From Actinopolyspora erythraea (lineage in GTDB: Bacteria > Actinomycetota > Actinomycetes > Mycobacteriales > Pseudonocardiaceae): 64,000 nt of DNA. The translations under genes and the position numbers were made by a program. The notes under the pieces are model-generated. The model did not search any database. It saw only the letters and a program-made list of their open reading frames with translations, and was not told the origin of the DNA. Position 1 is the stretch's first letter. Each line of letters begins with the position of its first letter. The stretch spans positions 5,179,931 through 5,243,930 of the forward strand of contig NZ_CP022752.1 in NCBI RefSeq assembly GCF_002263515.1. The letters run 5' to 3'. This document shows, piece after piece, positions 62,796-64,000 of the stretch.

Positions 62796-63289
62796 GCGGG
62801 ATCCGTGGGGAAGTGGTCGCCACCACCGGCGAGGTCACCCGGGACCGGCAGGCGCAGCTTTCGGGCCGCCTTGTCGATGTCCCGGCCGAGTTCGGCACTG
62901 GTGGCCGCCGCGGCGGGCGGCAACGCTCGTATCACCACCAGTGTGCCAGGAGGCAGCAGCGGGAGGCGGTCTCGCATCAGATGCCGCAGCTGCCGTGCCA
63001 CCCGATGCCGTACCACCGCTTTGCCCACGGCCTTGCTCACGACGAAACCCACCCTGGTCCGCTCCCGCGTATCCAGGGTGGGCGAGCTGTCGGATGTCCC
63101 GCGCGCGTTCTGGTCGTCCGGTTCCGCGACGGCACCGATGGCAGCCGACGACCTCGCGGCCGCCCCGGAGGTTTCCCCTCCGGGAGTCAGTGCGTGTAGC
63201 ACCAGACGTGGCCTGCCGGCCCGACGTCCACGACGTACGACCCGGGTGAAGTCCTGGCTGCGCCTGAGCCGCGCTGCCGCTGGAAGCAC
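62792..63289 (-). CDS. rnpA: ribonuclease P protein component
   Basis: 165 residues, longer than the usual 115-130. The N-terminal [20 protein letters not shown] and the RNA-binding [20 protein letters not shown] (RNR-motif region) are intact. Extra length comes from a disordered Ser/Ala/Asp-rich insertion of about 35 residues (from [12 protein letters not shown] to TLDTRERT) between two core strands. It forms RNase P with the M1-type RNA to mature tRNA 5' ends. GTG start, 12 nt after rpmH. Confidence 0.93.
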   Translation of the reverse strand: MLPAAARLRRSQDFTRVVRRGRRAGRPRLVLHALTPGGETSGAAARSSAAIGAVAEPDDQNARGTSDSSPTLDTRERTRVGFVVSKAVGKAVVRHRVARQLRHLMRDRLPLLPPGTLVVIRALPPAAAATSAELGRDIDKAARKLRLPVPGDLAGGGDHFPTDPA

Positions 63290-63301
63290 GGCCCGACCCG
63301 A

Positions 63302-63445
63302 TCAGACGGTCAGACGCTTACGGCCCCTGCGGCGCCGGGCGGCCACGATGGCACGGCCGGCCCTGGTGTGCATCCGCTGCCGGAAACCGTGGGTCCTGGC
63401 CCGCTTGCGGTTGTTCGGCTGGTAGGTGCGCTTGCCCTTGCTCAC
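63302..63445 (-). CDS. rpmH: 50S ribosomal protein L34
   Basis: 47 residues: [20 protein letters not shown], then [20 protein letters not shown] and a short basic end. This is diagnostic of L34, basic throughout, part of the large subunit. The GTG at 63445 follows GGGAGAG. It is the first gene of the rpmH-rnpA-yidD-yidC-jag operon and the usual marker for the dnaA/oriC side. Confidence 0.98.
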   Translation of the reverse strand: MSKGKRTYQPNNRKRARTHGFRQRMHTRAGRAIVAARRRRGRKRLTV

Positions 63446-63460
63446 GGTCGGCTCTCCCGG

Positions 63461-63489
63461 TTACTACAGGCCAACCATGCGCCTTACAA
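63461..63489 (-). promoter_or_regulatory. promoter of the rpmH operon
   Basis: -35 TTGTAA (63484-63489) and -10 TAGTAA (63461-63466) with the ideal 17-bp spacing, about 16-20 bp before the rpmH start codon. Confidence 0.65.
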
Positions 63490-63870
63490 GGCACAAGATG
63501 GCCGCTGTGGCTCGGTCAAGTGTCCCCGCACTGGAAAACGGAAGCAACGGAGGAACGATCCGTCCGCGACAGACGCACGCGCCGGTGTGCGCGCACGATC
63601 CCGTGCGGACGAACCAGGTTGGGTGCCGCGTCGGAGTGCTGACGACACAACCGTCGAACGCCCGCATTACAGCGGGAGACCCAATGAGGGTACTTACCGG
63701 CGCGACGGAGCGCGCAGCCGGGGTGCCGCTCAGCGGTGGAACGGGCCTCGTGCTCAGGGTAGCGCCCGGGATCGCCGCCCCGAGCGAGGCCGTCCCCGGA
63801 GCACCGACCGAGTGAATCGAGTGCCCCCGAGAGCCACCCCCGCCCGGCTCTGTCGTACCTTCGGCAGAGC

Positions 63871-63891
63871 TGTGGACAACTCTGTGGATAC
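63871..63891 (-). other. two DnaA boxes, dnaA promoter/origin region
   Basis: TGTGGACAA (63871-63879, complement TTGTCCACA) and TGTGGATAC (63883-63891, complement GTATCCACA) lie in tandem, 12 nt apart. Their position beyond rpmH fits the dnaA upstream region; dnaA itself is expected on the plus strand after the window. No gene was recognised in 63446-64000. Confidence 0.75.
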
Positions 63892-64000
63892 TTCGGTTCC
63901 GCCTTGGCGTGCACAGGTCATTCGGCTCGGAACCGGCCGCGCGGAACGCGAGAACCCGCCGCCGGGGTTCCGGAGCCTCACGGCGAACGAGGGGAGGGGG

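Overview
The window is a high-GC actinobacterial chromosome segment running up to the replication origin. GC is roughly 70 % by eye, GTG starts are common and GTGA/ATGA gene overlaps are frequent. The right half (about 40.1-63.4 kb) follows the order known next to oriC in mycobacteria and Pseudonocardiales: pcnA, NUDIX, DUF6049-like, murJ, pseudokinase, sigM-rsmA, trxB-trxA, cwlM, GNAT, aminotransferase, ddl, parB-parA, rsmG, jag, yidC, yidD, rnpA, rpmH. It ends in two DnaA boxes just before the expected dnaA. The c-di-GMP proteins, a MurJ separate from its pseudokinase, and secreted proteins of Pseudonocardiaceae style suggest Pseudonocardiales, perhaps Actinopolyspora or Saccharopolyspora. 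That placement is inference.

Left part (0-31 kb). A divergent fatty-acid locus comes first: the start of a thiolase gene on the minus strand, facing fabG4-like reductase and MaoC-type dehydratase genes across a 22-bp palindrome. Then come purS-purQ-purL, a secreted GH25 muramidase, three GGDEF proteins within 11 kb (one PAS-GGDEF-EAL, one soluble, one membrane-bound), a GT87 mannosyltransferase, two low-complexity secreted proteins, an AI-2E-family exporter, a histidine kinase with a LuxR-type regulator, ptsI, a glutaredoxin, an MMPL exporter with a divergent TetR regulator, an acyl-CoA oxidase-like flavoprotein and a small secreted RTX-repeat protein.

Middle (31-40 kb). An unusual compact minus-strand operon encodes two paralogous small Gly/Tyr-repeat proteins, an HTTM-domain membrane protein and a 32-codon ORF. 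A decayed third paralog and an unusually A+T-rich leader lie upstream. Next is leuS, preceded by a complete transcription attenuator: a leaderless 11-codon peptide with tandem Leu codons and a hairpin followed by a U-tract. An SdpI-family protein, YqgE and a MarR regulator follow.

Right part (40-64 kb). This block covers tRNA end maturation, envelope assembly control (MurJ, pseudokinase, CwlM, Ddl), the SigM/RsmA pair, thioredoxin and its reductase behind a SigR-type promoter, chromosome partitioning with five perfect parS sites, and the rpmH-to-jag operon for ribosome and membrane-insertion functions. The DUF6049-like gene is split by an apparent frameshift.

The main unexpected observations are the HTTM operon, the leuS attenuator, and a 136-138 bp structured intergenic repeat present twice in the window (1769-1904 and 57407-57544, opposite strands). 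No rRNA, tRNA, insertion sequence, prophage or CRISPR array was seen.
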